From the NCBI GenBank assembly GCA_900540085.1, contig UQEU01000002.1, forward strand, positions 124,001 through 188,000: a stretch of DNA of 64,000 nt. The letters run 5' to 3'. A program made the position numbers and the translations under genes. The DNA comes from an uncultured Eubacteriales bacterium. Lineage in GTDB: Bacteria; Bacillota; Clostridia; Oscillospirales; Acutalibacteraceae. Below are positions 62,580-64,000 of the stretch, in pieces. How positions within the stretch are numbered: the first letter of the stretch is position 1; every line of letters begins with the position of its first letter. Below the pieces are notes generated by a model. It was not told where the DNA came from. It saw only the letters and a program-made list of their open reading frames with translations, and searched no databases.

Positions 62580-64000
62580 TTATTCTTCAGTCGTTTCTTC
62601 TGCATTTTCAGAAACTTCGGCGTTTTCGTTTTCTTCCTCATCTTCTTCAAGTCTGTCAACAACGCCGATTGTAACAACTTTTTCGCCCTCATTGATATTC
62701 ATTACTTTAACACCTTTTGACGGACGGTTGAATGTTGAAATCTGCTCGGCAGGAATTCTGATAACAATACCGTCGGAAGAAATCATCAACACATCGTTGT
62801 CATCACAAACGGCACCAATCATGGCAACCTTACCGTTTTTCTCTGTTTTGTAGTTGATAAGACCTTTACCGCCTCTCGACTGAACACGATAGTCGTCAAA
62901 CGAACTTTTTCTGCCGAAACCTGTTTCCGAAACGGTGAGCAAAGAGTAACCTTCTTCACTTGTGGCAAATCCTACTACAAAATCGTCTTCTGCAAGTTGA
63001 ATTGCTTTAACGCCCCTTGCAGTTCTGCCGATAGGTCTTGCGTCGTTTTCATCGAAACAGATACTCATACCGTTATTAGTTGCAACAACAAGTTTTTTGG
63101 TACCGTCAGTAATTTTTACCCAAGCAAGTTCATCGCCCTCGTCAAGACAAATGGCAATGATACCGTTCTTTCTGACATTGTTGTACTTGTCAAGTGCAGT
63201 ACGCTTGATGATACCGTTTTTCGTAACCATACAAAGATATTTGTTTTCTTCGTCTTTCGGCAAACGCACCATAGCAGAAACATTTTCGCCTTTTTCAAGC
63301 GGTAAAAGGTTTACGACATTTGTACCTTTGCTTGTTCTTGAGCCTGACGGAATTTCATAGCCTTTGAGTTTGAAAACCTTGCCCATATTTGTGAAAAGCA
63401 TTATAAAATCGTGTGTTGAGCAAGTGAACATTGTCTTTGCAAAGTCCTCTTCACGCCTTGTCATACCGCTTACGCCACGACCGCCTCTGTTTTGACTTCT
63501 GTAAGTGTCAATAGTTTGGCGTTTCATATAGCCTTTGTCGGTAAGTGTGAGCATACACTCTTCAACAGGAATAAGGTCTTCGTCATCAACTGCGCCCGAA
63601 ACTGCCTGAATTTCTGTTCTTCTGTCATCGCCGAATTTTTCTGCAACTTCTCTTGTTTCTGTTTTAATAATTTCTTTTACTCTGTTTTCATTTGAAAGAA
63701 TGTCAAGATAGTCTGCGATTTTCACTTTCAATTCGTCAAGTTCATTTACAATTTTAAGTATTTCAAGACCTGCAAGTTGTCCTAAACGGAAAGCAACGAT
63801 TGCGGCAGCCTGTGGCTCGTCAAAATCAAATTTTTCCATAATGGCTGTTTTAGCCTCTGCCTGACCGCCTTTACAAGCACGAATTGTTGCGATAATATCG
63901 TCAACAATGTCAACTGCTCTTTTAAGACCTTCAAGTATATGCGCTCTTTTTTGTGCTTTGTTTAAGTTAAACTTTGTTCGTCTTGTGATTATTTCTTTTT
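62580..64000 (-). CDS. gyrA: DNA gyrase subunit A, C-terminal part (5' end outside window)
   Basis: About 473 codons of the 3' end are present; the frame is open to the window edge. The end of the coiled-coil tower and the C-gate are visible (KAQKRAHILEGLKRAVDIVDDII, KGGQAEAKTAIMEKFDF; FRLGQLAGLE). The beta-pinwheel C-terminal domain follows with a GyrA-box-like QNRGGRG, which separates GyrA from ParC, and a second RGGKG. It ends in an acidic Glu-rich tail. GyrA breaks and rejoins DNA in ATP-driven negative supercoiling. The ATG at 63839 is internal. Confidence 0.96.
   Translation of the reverse strand, partial: KEIITRRTKFNLNKAQKRAHILEGLKRAVDIVDDIIATIRACKGGQAEAKTAIMEKFDFDEPQAAAIVAFRLGQLAGLEILKIVNELDELKVKIADYLDILSNENRVKEIIKTETREVAEKFGDDRRTEIQAVSGAVDDEDLIPVEECMLTLTDKGYMKRQTIDTYRSQNRGGRGVSGMTRREEDFAKTMFTCSTHDFIMLFTNMGKVFKLKGYEIPSGSRTSKGTNVVNLLPLEKGENVSAMVRLPKDEENKYLCMVTKNGIIKRTALDKYNNVRKNGIIAICLDEGDELAWVKITDGTKKLVVATNNGMSICFDENDARPIGRTARGVKAIQLAEDDFVVGFATSEEGYSLLTVSETGFGRKSSFDDYRVQSRGGKGLINYKTEKNGKVAMIGAVCDDNDVLMISSDGIVIRIPAEQISTFNRPSKGVKVMNINEGEKVVTIGVVDRLEEDEEENENAEVSENAEETTEE

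Noticed and set aside
1..64000. CRISPR array, prophage, insertion sequence or known defence system
   Set aside because: No regularly spaced repeats, transposase, integrase, phage structural gene or restriction/defence gene seen on either strand.

Overview
This is an AT-rich, chromosomal, gene-dense window from a Gram-positive anaerobe of the Clostridia, most like a gut Ruminococcaceae/Oscillospirales member. That placement is an inference. It rests on the rpmH-rnpA-yidD-yidC-jag and mnmE-mnmG-rsmG-noc-soj-parB blocks, a split transketolase, pyruvate phosphate dikinase, feoAB with a FeoB-associated Cys-rich protein, a BspA-like secreted protein with one dockerin-like motif, and several glycosidases. 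There is no phage, insertion sequence, CRISPR array or obvious genomic island. Most of the window is ordinary core and carbohydrate metabolism.

Layout. 1-5.3 kb: small membrane proteins, a stand-alone structured RNA transcription unit, tRNA-Gly(GCC), a YhhN-family protein, a DeoR regulator and HPr. 5.3-12.2 kb, minus strand: a DUF975 membrane protein, glyQS, a frameshifted GH31 glucosidase and a G5/3D cell-wall protein with a structured leader. 12.7-17.7 kb: an AraC regulator, a uracil permease and three membrane proteins. 17.8-20.4 kb: feoA-feoB-Cys-rich protein behind two DtxR-type palindromes. 20.6-28.4 kb: an AIM24-like protein, a broken acetyltransferase, then purL-apgM-metY. 28.6-35.8 kb: a PAS-like protein, a secreted LRR protein, GH3 beta-glucosidase, a VanW protein and glmU. 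36-41.3 kb: ppdK, GH13 glucosidase and a GNAT. 41.5-44.5 kb: the rpmH operon, minus strand. 44.5-51 kb: accessory genes (VanZ, mtnN, XRE regulator, phosphatase, fba, GH16). 51.1-62 kb, plus strand: mnmE, mnmG, alkD, rsmG, noc, three parS sites, parA, parB, serS and split transketolase. 62-64 kb: a GNAT and the 3' part of gyrA.

How the genes fit together. The right half is origin-proximal: ribosome and tRNA modification, membrane insertion (YidC/YidD/Jag) and chromosome segregation (Noc, ParA, ParB, parS). In Bacillus these blocks are contiguous. Here they diverge around about 7 kb of accessory genes and no dnaA is visible. GH31, GH13, GH3 and GH16 enzymes with HPr, PPDK, Fba and transketolase point to a glycan-fermenting lifestyle.

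Worth a second look: the unassigned 165-nt RNA near 666-830; the folded leader before the 3D-domain gene; an uncharacterised four-helix membrane unit present once (93-515) and as a tandem fusion (15329-16194); a GH16 enzyme with a C-terminal instead of N-terminal membrane segment; and several accessory genes whose only lesion lies within the first codons.
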